Part shown: one piece after another, positions 6,944 to 13,170 of the stretch
How the letters are laid out: each line of letters starts with the position of its first letter
Position numbering within the stretch: position 1 is the first letter of the stretch
Origin: Scatosoma sp045652785
Lineage (GTDB): Bacteria; Bacillota; Clostridia; Christensenellales; Borkfalkiaceae
Assembly (NCBI GenBank): GCA_045652785.1
Contig: JAZOLF010000153.1
Span: 1 to 14,993, forward strand
Length of the DNA: 14,993 nucleotides
Reading direction: 5' to 3'
Made by a program: the position numbers and the translations under genes
Notes under the pieces: generated by a model
What the model was told of the DNA's origin: nothing
Seen by the model: the letters and a program-made list of their open reading frames with translations, nothing else
Databases searched by the model: none

Positions 6944-7888
6944 ATGGCGATGGATACAAGGCTGTTTATCGCGGAAAGCGATTACAAACGCTTGGATACC
7001 TTCCTTGCCGATCAAACGGATGAGTTTACCCGCTCCCGCATCAAAAAGTTGATTGAAGGGGGGCAGGTATGCGTGCAAGGCAAACCTGTCAAAAAAGCGG
7101 GGGAAAGCATCAAGGCGGGCGAAGAAGTGCTTGTCACCATTCCCGAGCCTGTGGAATATTCCGTCAAGGCGGAAGATATCCCCATTGACATTGTCTATCA
7201 AGACGAAGATATTGCCGTTATCAACAAGGCGCGCGGGATGACCGTGCACGTGGGGAATGGCAACTCGGAAGGGACACTCGTGAATGCGCTGTTGCATTCG
7301 CTGGACAGTTTGAGTGGGATCGGCGGCGTACTCCGACCTGGAATCGTACACCGTATCGACAAGGATACGACGGGGTTGCTCGTCGTTGCGAAGAACGACA
7401 AGGCGCACGTATCTTTGGCGGCGCAAATTGCCGAAAAGAGCGCCCACCGCGTTTATTACGCCCTTTTGGAAGGGTGCGTCAAGGAAGATGACGGGCGGAT
7501 TGTCACCGATATCGGTCGTCACCCGCAAGACCGCTTGAAGATGGCGGTATTGCCCGACGGCATGGGAAAAATTGCCGTCACCGATTATGAAGTGCTCACC
7601 CGTTTTGGTACGGAGTTTACCCTTTGCAAGTTTATCCTGCAAACGGGGAGAACCCACCAAATCCGTGTGCACGCAAAGCATATAGGCCACCCTTGCGTGG
7701 GTGATCCTGTGTATGGATTCAAAAAACAAAAATACAAACTTTCGGGGCAACTTTTGCACGCGATTGAATTGTCGCTCGATCACCCAAAAACGGGGAAGAG
7801 AATGACGTTCAACGCGCCCCTGCCCCCTGAATTTCATTCGATTTTGGAAAAACTGTGCCGTCAGTATGGGTGCGAGATTCCCTTTTAA
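6944..7888 (+). CDS. RluA/RluD-family 23S rRNA pseudouridine synthase
   Basis: The protein converts uridine to pseudouridine in rRNA, most likely in large-subunit RNA, in the cytoplasm. An N-terminal S4 RNA-binding domain (about residues 12-75, SRIKKLIEGGQVCVQGKPV) is followed by the catalytic domain with HRIDKDTTGLLVVAK; Asp139 in that motif is the catalytic aspartate. The C-terminal block GRTHQIRVHAKHIGHPCVGDPVYG is standard. At 314 residues it has family length. Firmicutes often have this gene just after lspA, as here (one-base gap). An ATG two codons downstream is an alternative start. RluD-type is the usual name for this position, but the target uridine cannot be read from sequence. The S4 region contains a partial copy of the dispersed repeat. 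Confidence 0.93.
   Translation: MAMDTRLFIAESDYKRLDTFLADQTDEFTRSRIKKLIEGGQVCVQGKPVKKAGESIKAGEEVLVTIPEPVEYSVKAEDIPIDIVYQDEDIAVINKARGMTVHVGNGNSEGTLVNALLHSLDSLSGIGGVLRPGIVHRIDKDTTGLLVVAKNDKAHVSLAAQIAEKSAHRVYYALLEGCVKEDDGRIVTDIGRHPQDRLKMAVLPDGMGKIAVTDYEVLTRFGTEFTLCKFILQTGRTHQIRVHAKHIGHPCVGDPVYGFKKQKYKLSGQLLHAIELSLDHPKTGKRMTFNAPLPPEFHSILEKLCRQYGCEIPF
7061..7076 (+). repeat. Dispersed short repeat, partial copy D inside the pseudouridine synthase gene
   Basis: GGGCAGGTATGCGT, preceded by further G, matches the first 15 bases of the 18-base repeat; the end diverges (GCAAGG in place of TGA). It codes for GGQVCVQG of the S4 domain, a normal family sequence, so this copy may be a chance match. Confidence 0.3.
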
Positions 7889-7910
7889 GACGGCGCGTAA
7901 GTGAGAGATT

Positions 7911-9233
7911 ATGCTGAAAATTACTAAGGTAAAACGGAATAGCGTCGCCAAAGATTTGGGGTTGGAAGTCGGGGATGAAATTATCGCTTTCGACGGATTT
8001 GCCTGCGAAGATGAACTCGACTATTTGTACTATGCCGACAAGGAAAACTTCACCATTACCGTGCGCGACGGGCGCTCGGGCGAAGAAGTGACCGTTGACG
8101 TAGAAAAGTACGAAGACGAAGACTTGGGGTTGGAGTTTGAGAAGAATACTGCCATTCGCACCTGCCGAAACGGCTGCGTCTTTTGTTTCGTTGACCAAAT
8201 GCCCAAAGGAATGCGCGAAAGCCTGTACGTCAAGGACGACGACTACGGTATGAGTTTCACTTGCGGGAACTTTGTCACCCTGACAAATCTTTCCGATGAA
8301 GGGCTGGAACGGATTTGCCGTTTGCATCTTTCCCCCCTGTATATTTCCGTGCATACGTTGAACGAAGAACTGCGTTGCAAACTTCTTTGCAACCGTTTTG
8401 CGGGAAAAATCCGCCGTCAAATCAAACGGCTTGCGGAAGCGGGGATTGAGATGCATTGTCAAGCGGTAATCGTCCCCCACGAAAACGACGGGGGAGATTT
8501 TGCAAACACCGCGCGGGAGTTGTTTGCGCTCTATCCGCAGGTGCGGGACCTGGCGTGCGTGCCCACGGGCTTGACCAAGTACCGCGACGGGCTGTATCCT
8601 ATTGCGGACGTGGATGGGGAATACTCGGCAAAGTTCTTGGATTTGGTGGATGCGCTGAATGCGGAATTCGGCGTCAACTTCGTCTTACCTGCGGACGAAT
8701 ACTTTGTAAAAGCAGGCAGAGATTTTAAACCCGTGGAGTTCTACGGGGAATTTGAACAGATAGAAAACGGCATAGGTATGACTTCGCTTTTTTTGTCCGA
8801 AGCGGAAAGTGCTTTGGACGAAATTTCGCAAAATGGCGGGGGCAGGTATGCGTTGAATAAACCAAAACGGAGTGTAATCGTGTGCGGCGTGAGCGCGAAG
8901 GCGGTGAACGAACGGGTGGCGAAAGCCGCGCAGGACGCAATCGGCGGACTGACGGTGGACGTACTCGACGTCCAAAACGAGTTCTTCGGGCATACGGTCA
9001 CTTGTACGGGGCTGCTTACGGGCGTGGATATGCTTGCCGCGCTTAAAAAGTACCTTGCGGACAAGCCCTGCGACGAAGTGATTTTGGCGGGCAACACGAT
9101 GAAGGAATTTGAAAACGTTTTCCTTTGCGGTATGTCCCTTGCGGAGATGCAAAAAGCGCTGTCGGGATACGGCGTGAAAGTACGCGTCAACCGCGGCGGC
9201 GGGGCTGGGCTCATAGACGTTTTGGCTAAATAA
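7911..9233 (+). CDS. DUF512 family protein with PDZ-like and radical-SAM-like regions
   Basis: This 440-residue protein has a PDZ-like start (SVAKDLGLEVGDEIIAFDGF, residues about 11-30). It then has a cysteine cluster CRNGCVFC (Cys85, Cys89, Cys92) continuing FVDQMPKGMRESLYVKDDDYGMSF, and a long C-terminal DUF512 region. The CxxxCxxC pattern suggests an iron-sulfur cluster of radical-SAM type, but the reaction of this widespread Firmicutes family is unknown. It nearly always neighbours der, as here, hinting at ribosome or envelope biogenesis; that is association only. An in-frame copy of the dispersed 18-base repeat encodes GGRYALN near residue 312, at the join before the DUF512 C-terminal part. 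The start is 22 bases after the previous stop. Confidence 0.94.
   Translation: MLKITKVKRNSVAKDLGLEVGDEIIAFDGFACEDELDYLYYADKENFTITVRDGRSGEEVTVDVEKYEDEDLGLEFEKNTAIRTCRNGCVFCFVDQMPKGMRESLYVKDDDYGMSFTCGNFVTLTNLSDEGLERICRLHLSPLYISVHTLNEELRCKLLCNRFAGKIRRQIKRLAEAGIEMHCQAVIVPHENDGGDFANTARELFALYPQVRDLACVPTGLTKYRDGLYPIADVDGEYSAKFLDLVDALNAEFGVNFVLPADEYFVKAGRDFKPVEFYGEFEQIENGIGMTSLFLSEAESALDEISQNGGGRYALNKPKRSVIVCGVSAKAVNERVAKAAQDAIGGLTVDVLDVQNEFFGHTVTCTGLLTGVDMLAALKKYLADKPCDEVILAGNTMKEFENVFLCGMSLAEMQKALSGYGVKVRVNRGGGAGLIDVLAK
8839..8856 (+). repeat. Dispersed short repeat, copy C inside the DUF512 gene
   Basis: GGGGCAGGTATGCGTTGA is identical over 18 bases to the copy in the folT leader. Here it is translated as part of NGGGRYALNKPKR, between the central and C-terminal parts of the protein, without breaking the frame. 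Confidence 0.65.
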
Positions 9234-9252
9234 GAAAGGAGTGTGATACAAG

Positions 9253-10566
9253 ATGGCAAATCCCTTAATAGCCCTGGTTGGGCGCCCTAACGTAGGGAAA
9301 AGTACGTTTTTCAATAAAGTAGCAGGTAAAAAAATCTCGATTACCGAAGATAGACCTGGCGTCACCCGCGACCGTTTGTACACGGACGCTACTTGGCGTG
9401 GCAGAAATTTCACGATGGTGGATACGGGTGGTATTGAACTCAAATCCGAAGACGTGATGTGGAGAGAAATTGCAAAACAGGCGGAAGTGGCGATTGAAAC
9501 CGCAGACGTGATCCTGTTTTTCACCGACGGCAAGGAAGGCTTGCACCCGTCCGATTACGATGTCGCGGACATTTTACGCCGTAGCAAGAAACCCGTTGTT
9601 TTGGTTGTGAACAAGATTGATATTTACTCCCCTGAAAAGGTGTTCGAGTTCTATTCGCTCGGGCTCGGCGAACCGTTTGCAATCTCCGCGGAACACTCGT
9701 CGGGGATCGGCGATGTTTTGGACGAAGCGATGGTGTACTTCCCTGACGGGGAAGAAGAAAAAATCCCGTCGCTCAAAATTGCCGTTGTCGGCAAGCCGAA
9801 TGCGGGAAAATCGAGTTTGGTAAACCGTCTTTTGGGCAGCGAAAGAAGTATCGTTACCCCGATGGCGGGCACGACGCGCGACGCGATCGACACGCTGTTC
9901 ATGCGTGGGGATAAGGCGTACACGATTATCGACACGGCGGGGATTCGCAAGAAGAAAAACGTGGAAGACGACGTGGAATATTACAGCAATATGCGTGCGT
10001 TTGACGCGGTGCGCCGCAGCGACGTTTGCTTGCTGGTGGTCGATGCCGAAGAAGGCTTGACTGAACAAGACGTGAAAATCATCGGCTACGTCCACGAACA
10101 GGGCAAACCGTCCGTGATCGTAATGAACAAGTGGGATTTGATTGAAAAGGATACCCATACCGTTAACCGTTTTGAAGCGCAACTCAAAGAAGATTTGAAG
10201 TTCATGGACTACTACAAGTCTATCTACATCTCCGCAAAGACGGGGCAACGCGTGGAAAAAATTCTTGCGGCGGCGGAAGAAGTATATGCGAATGCAAACT
10301 TCCGTATCTCGACGGGCGCACTCAACGATCTGATTTCGGATGCCGTTCGTATGCAGGAGCCGCCTTCTTATCAAGGCAGAAGAATGCGTGTGTATTTCTC
10401 GCAACAGGTTGCCGTTTGTCCCCCCTTGTTCGTGTTGCACGTAAACGACGAAGGGTTGCTCCATTTCTCGTACGAAAGATATTTGGAAAACACCATTCGC
10501 CGAGCGTATGATTTTACGGGTACGCCTATCAAAATCGTCGTTCGCGAAAAGAAGGAAGAAGAATAA
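9253..10566 (+). CDS. der: Ribosome-assembly GTPase Der (EngA)
   Basis: Der is an essential GTPase with two G domains that acts in maturation of the 50S subunit. Domain 1 shows GRPNVGKS (residues 10-17), DTGG (about 58) and NKID (about 118). Domain 2 shows GKPNAGKS (about 179), DTAG (about 227) and NKWD (about 292). A C-terminal KH-like domain follows, ending in a basic KKEEE tail. The 437-residue length is standard. AAAGGAG lies 11 bases upstream of the ATG. It is placed between DUF512 and plsY, the common Firmicutes order, with a gap of 19 bases before and 3 after. Confidence 0.98.
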   Translation: MANPLIALVGRPNVGKSTFFNKVAGKKISITEDRPGVTRDRLYTDATWRGRNFTMVDTGGIELKSEDVMWREIAKQAEVAIETADVILFFTDGKEGLHPSDYDVADILRRSKKPVVLVVNKIDIYSPEKVFEFYSLGLGEPFAISAEHSSGIGDVLDEAMVYFPDGEEEKIPSLKIAVVGKPNAGKSSLVNRLLGSERSIVTPMAGTTRDAIDTLFMRGDKAYTIIDTAGIRKKKNVEDDVEYYSNMRAFDAVRRSDVCLLVVDAEEGLTEQDVKIIGYVHEQGKPSVIVMNKWDLIEKDTHTVNRFEAQLKEDLKFMDYYKSIYISAKTGQRVEKILAAAEEVYANANFRISTGALNDLISDAVRMQEPPSYQGRRMRVYFSQQVAVCPPLFVLHVNDEGLLHFSYERYLENTIRRAYDFTGTPIKIVVREKKEEE

Positions 10567-10569
10567 TCT

Positions 10570-11313
10570 ATGTCCGATTTTACCTTTTCTAACAACTGGT
10601 GGCAGTTCGCTGTTATCGCACTCGTTGCGTACATGGTAGGGAGTATTTCCTTTGCACGTCTGTTTTCACGCATGAAGAATAAGGATGTTTCCAAGATGGG
10701 GAGCGGCAATCCCGGGGCGATGAACATGATCCGAAACTTCGGGCCTGTGATCGGGTTTTTAACTTTCTTTTTCGACGCGGTGAAAGCAGGCGGGCCTGCG
10801 GTGCTCGTTTACTGCCTGTATAACAAAGGGTTCTTTGCGGTGGAAGAAGTGTCAGGGCAGGTGTTTGCGGGAACGGTATTCCCGGTCGGTTGCTTTGCGG
10901 CATTCCTTTGCGGTGCGTGTGCGGTGCTCGGGCATATTTTCCCGATTACGGCTTGCTTTAAAGGCGGCAAGGGGATTTCGTCGGGCGTCGGGCTGTTTTG
11001 GCTTATGCTCGGGATGGCAAACCCTTGGTTTTGGCTGGTCGGGCTTGGCGTAGTGATTACTTGGCCTGTTGTGATTACACTCACTAAGGCGGGCTCGGTT
11101 TGTACGCTCACCTACTTGGCGGGGTTCGGCGTTTGGACGATCGGTACTCTGTTTTCGGTGTTCGGGCCAGGGAACGTTTGGATTTCCTGCACGGTAATAT
11201 TCATATTTTTCGTGGTGGCGCTCTCTTGGGTGGCGCACCATAAAAACATCCGTTGCTTGCTTTCGGGCGAAGAACATAAAACGGTTGTAATAAAATCTAA
11301 GAAAAAAGATTAA
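10570..11313 (+). CDS. plsY: Glycerol-3-phosphate acyltransferase PlsY
   Basis: PlsY transfers the acyl group of acyl-phosphate to glycerol-3-phosphate, giving lysophosphatidate at the membrane. The protein has the three family motifs: GSGNPGAMNMIRNFG (about residues 38-52), FDAVKAG (about 61-67) and GGKGISSG (about 133-140). Several membrane helices surround them. At 247 residues it is somewhat longer than the usual 190-215, with extra hydrophobic length and a basic tail KSKKKD. The ribosome site is in the last codons of der (AAGGAAG). No terminator is seen before ssrA, so read-through into the tmRNA gene is possible. gpsA, often the next gene in Firmicutes, is absent here. Confidence 0.96.
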   Translation: MSDFTFSNNWWQFAVIALVAYMVGSISFARLFSRMKNKDVSKMGSGNPGAMNMIRNFGPVIGFLTFFFDAVKAGGPAVLVYCLYNKGFFAVEEVSGQVFAGTVFPVGCFAAFLCGACAVLGHIFPITACFKGGKGISSGVGLFWLMLGMANPWFWLVGLGVVITWPVVITLTKAGSVCTLTYLAGFGVWTIGTLFSVFGPGNVWISCTVIFIFFVVALSWVAHHKNIRCLLSGEEHKTVVIKSKKKD

Positions 11314-11325
11314 AATAATAAAAAA

Positions 11326-11348
11326 GTGTGTATAATAAACATACACAC
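11326..11348 (+). promoter_or_regulatory. ssrA promoter: consensus -10 box inside an 8-bp inverted repeat
   Basis: TATAAT at 11331-11336 fits a promoter for the tmRNA, whose mature 5' end is at 11353. No good -35 box is visible at 17 bases. The -10 box is enclosed by a perfect inverted repeat GTGTGTAT (11326-11333) and ATACACAC (11341-11348) with a 7-base spacer. Confidence 0.6.
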
Positions 11349-11352
11349 GTAT

Positions 11353-11715
11353 GGGGGTGCACCGGGTTCGATTGCCGGTGAGCGAAAGGATAAGCATACC
11401 GTAGAAGGAGTGCCTACGATAAAACATTCCACCTAAATTTAAATGCAGATAATAATGCATACGCTCTTGCAGCGTAACTTCGTTCTTTAACGAAACGTCG
11501 CGCCTAATTTATCCGTCGGTTAGGGTCGCGGCGTCATTCAGACGGAAAACTCTTTAAGGGGTCGGGTGGTGCCTTTTGAAGAGTATTCAGCCATCTGCGT
11601 ACCGTAGAGCGTGTTTGCTCGCGCTGCGGGAATAAGAAAAGTAAACAAACTAAGTATGTAGAAAGTTTTTTGGCAGCCGAGTAAGACGTGGGTTCAATTC
11701 CCACCACCTCCACCA
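11353..11715 (+). ncRNA. ssrA: tmRNA (transfer-messenger RNA)
   Basis: The 363-base RNA rescues stalled ribosomes by trans-translation together with SmpB. The 5' end GGGGGTG (11353-11359) pairs over seven positions with CACCTCC (11705-11711), followed by A and CCA. The T arm GTGGGTTCAATTCCCAC precedes the acceptor strand. The tag frame runs 11445-11477 and reads GCA GAT AAT AAT GCA TAC GCT CTT GCA GCG TAA, giving ADNNAYALAA after the alanine carried by the tmRNA itself. The final ALAA matches the usual protease signal. The one-piece (non-permuted) layout and CCA encoded in the DNA are normal for Firmicutes. Confidence 0.97.
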
Positions 11716-11720
11716 ATCCA

Positions 11721-11775
11721 GCACACGTCACTAACCTTGATTTTTAAGGTGTAGCGGCGTGTGTTTTGCTTTTTC
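11721..11775 (+). terminator. Terminator of ssrA
   Basis: A long hairpin (CACACG...ACCTT, loop GATTTTT, AAGGT...CGTGTG, with one mismatch and one bulge) spans 11722-11763 and is followed by TTTTGCTTTTT. Confidence 0.85.
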
Positions 11776-11834
11776 GGGCATTTTTCTATGAGTTATTAGG
11801 AGTGTCCGTAAATACCATAAGAAACCCTATGTAG

Positions 11835-12086
11835 CCTTATCCGCACCATTCAAAGGTAAAAGAAATGACGCAATCCACGTTAAATTCTATTTTTTCAAGA
11901 AATACTCCGCCTAAAATCGAAACATTACAATCGATTTGCAATGCGTTTAAGATTACGTTGGCGCAGTTCTTTATGGACGACGAACAGTTTGAGGTGGTTA
12001 ACGCAAATGAAAAGGAATTGTTGATGTCTTTCCGCCGATTATCGGTACAAAAACAACAAGCCTTGTTGGAAATCTTATCGGAATAA
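11835..12086 (+). pseudogene. 5'-truncated XRE-family regulator remnant
   Basis: The frame reads PYPHHSKVKEMTQSTLNSIF, then SRNTPPKIETLQSICNAFKI and TLAQFF. This is the second half of an XRE-type helix-turn-helix plus the usual short tail ending in SVQKQQALLEILSE. An ATG at 11865 would give only 73 residues lacking the first helices of the domain. Family-like residues (PY..SK) continue upstream of that ATG to 11835, where an in-frame TAG (11832-11834) blocks the frame; no intact N-terminus is found in any frame. It is therefore best read as a decayed regulator, although a short C-terminal product could still be made. A strong terminator follows. Confidence 0.7.
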
Positions 12087-12088
12087 CA

Positions 12089-12127
12089 AAACGCCCTGTG
12101 GAAATTTCTCTCCACAGGGCTATTTTA
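12089..12127 (+). terminator. Terminator after the XRE remnant
   Basis: A perfect 10-bp stem GCCCTGTGGA/TCCACAGGGC (12093-12102 with 12111-12120) and an 8-base loop, followed by TATTTTAT. Confidence 0.85.
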
Positions 12128-12204
12128 TGTCGAAAAATCGTTTAATTTGGAAACATTTAGGTATATATTACAGTAAACATTAAATGATAAGAGAAGGGGT
12201 CAAT

Positions 12205-12564
12205 ATGTTTAATTTAGACGCACTTGAAACACATTTGGCAAATATAGAAATTGATACTCCTATGTAGCATATGTGGTCGGATACTCAAATTGAAATCATC
12301 GAAGAGTATATTCAAGAGTTTGAAAAAACGTTAGATACCGAACATGAAGTGGGGCTTTGGTTAACAAGTTTTGGGCAGTCTATGCTAATGCAGGTAACGC
12401 ACATAACGTACGAAAAATCAATTTTAATGATTTTTAAGGGCTTTGTTAATGGAAATGAGGCAACTTTAATCCAACATATCAATCAACTCAATTTTTTATT
12501 GACTGCAATTAAGAAAGAGCCCGAAAAGAAACGAGTTCCTATTGGCTTTGGTGTTAGGGAATAA
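12205..12564 (+). pseudogene. DUF6173-like small protein gene interrupted by an in-frame TAG
   Basis: A good ribosome site (AGAAGGGG) precedes the ATG at 12205. The frame runs 20 codons (MFNLDALETHLANIEIDTPM), hits TAG at 12265-12267, and continues open in the same frame to 12564. The downstream part (97 residues from ATG 12271) contains EHEVGLWLTSFGQSMLMQVT and a later IQHINQLNFLL with IGFG near the end. From memory this resembles the DUF6173 family of accessory-genome proteins; I hold that name loosely. The ATG at 12271 has no ribosome site but is one codon past the TAG, so reinitiation by coupling is possible. Alternatives are a fresh nonsense mutation or a sequencing error. The function is unknown. 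Confidence 0.55.
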
Positions 12565-12592
12565 TTGTTCCTGTTGAAAAATCAGTAAAATA

Positions 12593-12600
12593 CCCCCCCC
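12593..12600 (+). repeat. C8 homopolymer tract
   Basis: Eight C in an AT-rich intergenic stretch, 10 bases upstream of the first 11-bp tandem repeat. Such tracts are slippage-prone in replication and sequencing. Confidence 0.6.
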
Positions 12601-12610
12601 AATTAGCCCA

Positions 12611-12658
12611 TTTGTAGATGTTTTGTAGGTGTACAAGTTACAATTTTCGTGTTATAAT
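12611..12658 (+). promoter_or_regulatory. Upstream promoter module: 11-bp tandem repeat plus extended -10
   Basis: TTTGTAGATGT and TTTGTAGGTGT (12611-12621, 12622-12632) are followed after exactly 20 bases by TATAAT (12653-12658), itself preceded by TG and one base. The -35 position overlaps the end of the second repeat and is weak (TGTACA), which suits an activated promoter. Confidence 0.6.
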
Positions 12659-12673
12659 AAGTAAAAAATTAAG

Positions 12674-12721
12674 TTTGTCAAGGATTTGTCAAGATTAAGT
12701 TGAACAGCCTTGTGATATAAT
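12674..12721 (+). promoter_or_regulatory. Downstream promoter module: 11-bp tandem repeat plus extended -10
   Basis: TTTGTCAAGGA and TTTGTCAAGAT (12674-12684, 12685-12695) are followed after exactly 20 bases by TGATATAAT (-10 at 12716-12721). The whole layout repeats the module 63 bases upstream. No -35 hexamer fits. It is the likely immediate promoter of the gene at 12747. Confidence 0.65.
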
Positions 12722-12746
12722 CCAAGAAAAACAAAGGAGGAAAATC

Positions 12747-12968
12747 ATGTTTAATCCAAATTGGTATTATAATCCTAATTGCTTTAATCCACAGGCGTAT
12801 GCTCAAATGCAAGCGCAACAGTACGAGCAATCGCAACAAAAAGAAGTGTATAATGCAGTTAAGGCATATAAAGACTTTCTTGACGCCATGGAAAAATTAG
12901 ACCCTGCGCACCAGCAAGATGTCTATCGTGGTTGCTTTATCGAAATTGCCAAACACATGCATTGGTGA
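12747..12968 (+). CDS. 73-residue N/Q/Y-rich small protein of unknown function
   Basis: A consensus AAAGGAGG ribosome site lies 7-8 bases before the ATG, and a strong hairpin terminator follows, so this is a real expressed unit. The N-terminus is low complexity (MFNPNWYYNPNCFNPQAYAQ, then MQAQQYEQSQQ), rich in Asn, Tyr, Pro and Gln. From about residue 31 it becomes a charged amphipathic helical region (KEVYNAVKAYKDFLDAMEKL) that ends FIEIAKHMHW. There is no signal peptide or membrane segment. I do not recognise the family. It stands alone between its own promoter modules and terminator in the AT-rich patch downstream of ssrA. A structural or capsid-associated small protein is conceivable, but that is not shown. 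Confidence 0.68.
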   Translation: MFNPNWYYNPNCFNPQAYAQMQAQQYEQSQQKEVYNAVKAYKDFLDAMEKLDPAHQQDVYRGCFIEIAKHMHW

Positions 12969-12997
12969 TTTTCCCTTCAAAGCAAGGAAAACAAAGG

Positions 12998-13036
12998 AAA
13001 AGAGGTTAAGCGTAAAATGTATGCTTAACCTCTTTT
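12998..13036. terminator. Strong hairpin terminator after the small protein gene
   Basis: A perfect 14-bp stem AAAAGAGGTTAAGC/GCTTAACCTCTTTT (12998-13011 with 13023-13036) with an 11-base loop. Its ends supply an A run and T run, so it could act in both directions. Confidence 0.88.
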
Positions 13037-13050
13037 ACGAGAAAAATCCG

Positions 13051-13067
13051 TGTCAATTTTTTTGACA
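13051..13067. repeat. Short inverted repeat TGTCAA-TTTTT-TTGACA
   Basis: A perfect 6-bp inverted repeat with a 5-base T spacer. It contains a consensus -35 box on each strand, but no matching -10 box is found at 16-18 bases either way, so its role is open. Confidence 0.4.
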
Positions 13068-13131
13068 TATCGACTGTAATTTTATCAATTTTTGTGTATA
13101 TATTTTTGATGTAAAAACTCGAAAATAAATC

Positions 13132-13170
13132 GGTGGAACATTGGCGGAACATTACCCAATCCCTTATAAA
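13132..13170 (+). promoter_or_regulatory. Possible promoter with an 11-bp tandem repeat
   Basis: GGTGGAACATT and GGCGGAACATT (13132-13142, 13143-13153) abut each other. TTGGCG (13141-13146), 18 bases and TATAAA (13165-13170) form a moderate promoter overlapping the repeats. It would transcribe the structured region downstream. Confidence 0.4.

Noticed and set aside
11534..11731. Minus-strand open frame containing VEVVGIEPTS
   Set aside because: It is the antisense of the 3' half of ssrA; this well-known spurious translation appears wherever tmRNA or tRNA 3' ends are read in reverse.
12593..12600. C8 tract as a phase-variation switch
   Set aside because: It lies outside any frame and upstream of the promoter repeats; slippage might shift spacing, but nothing ties it to a gene switch.
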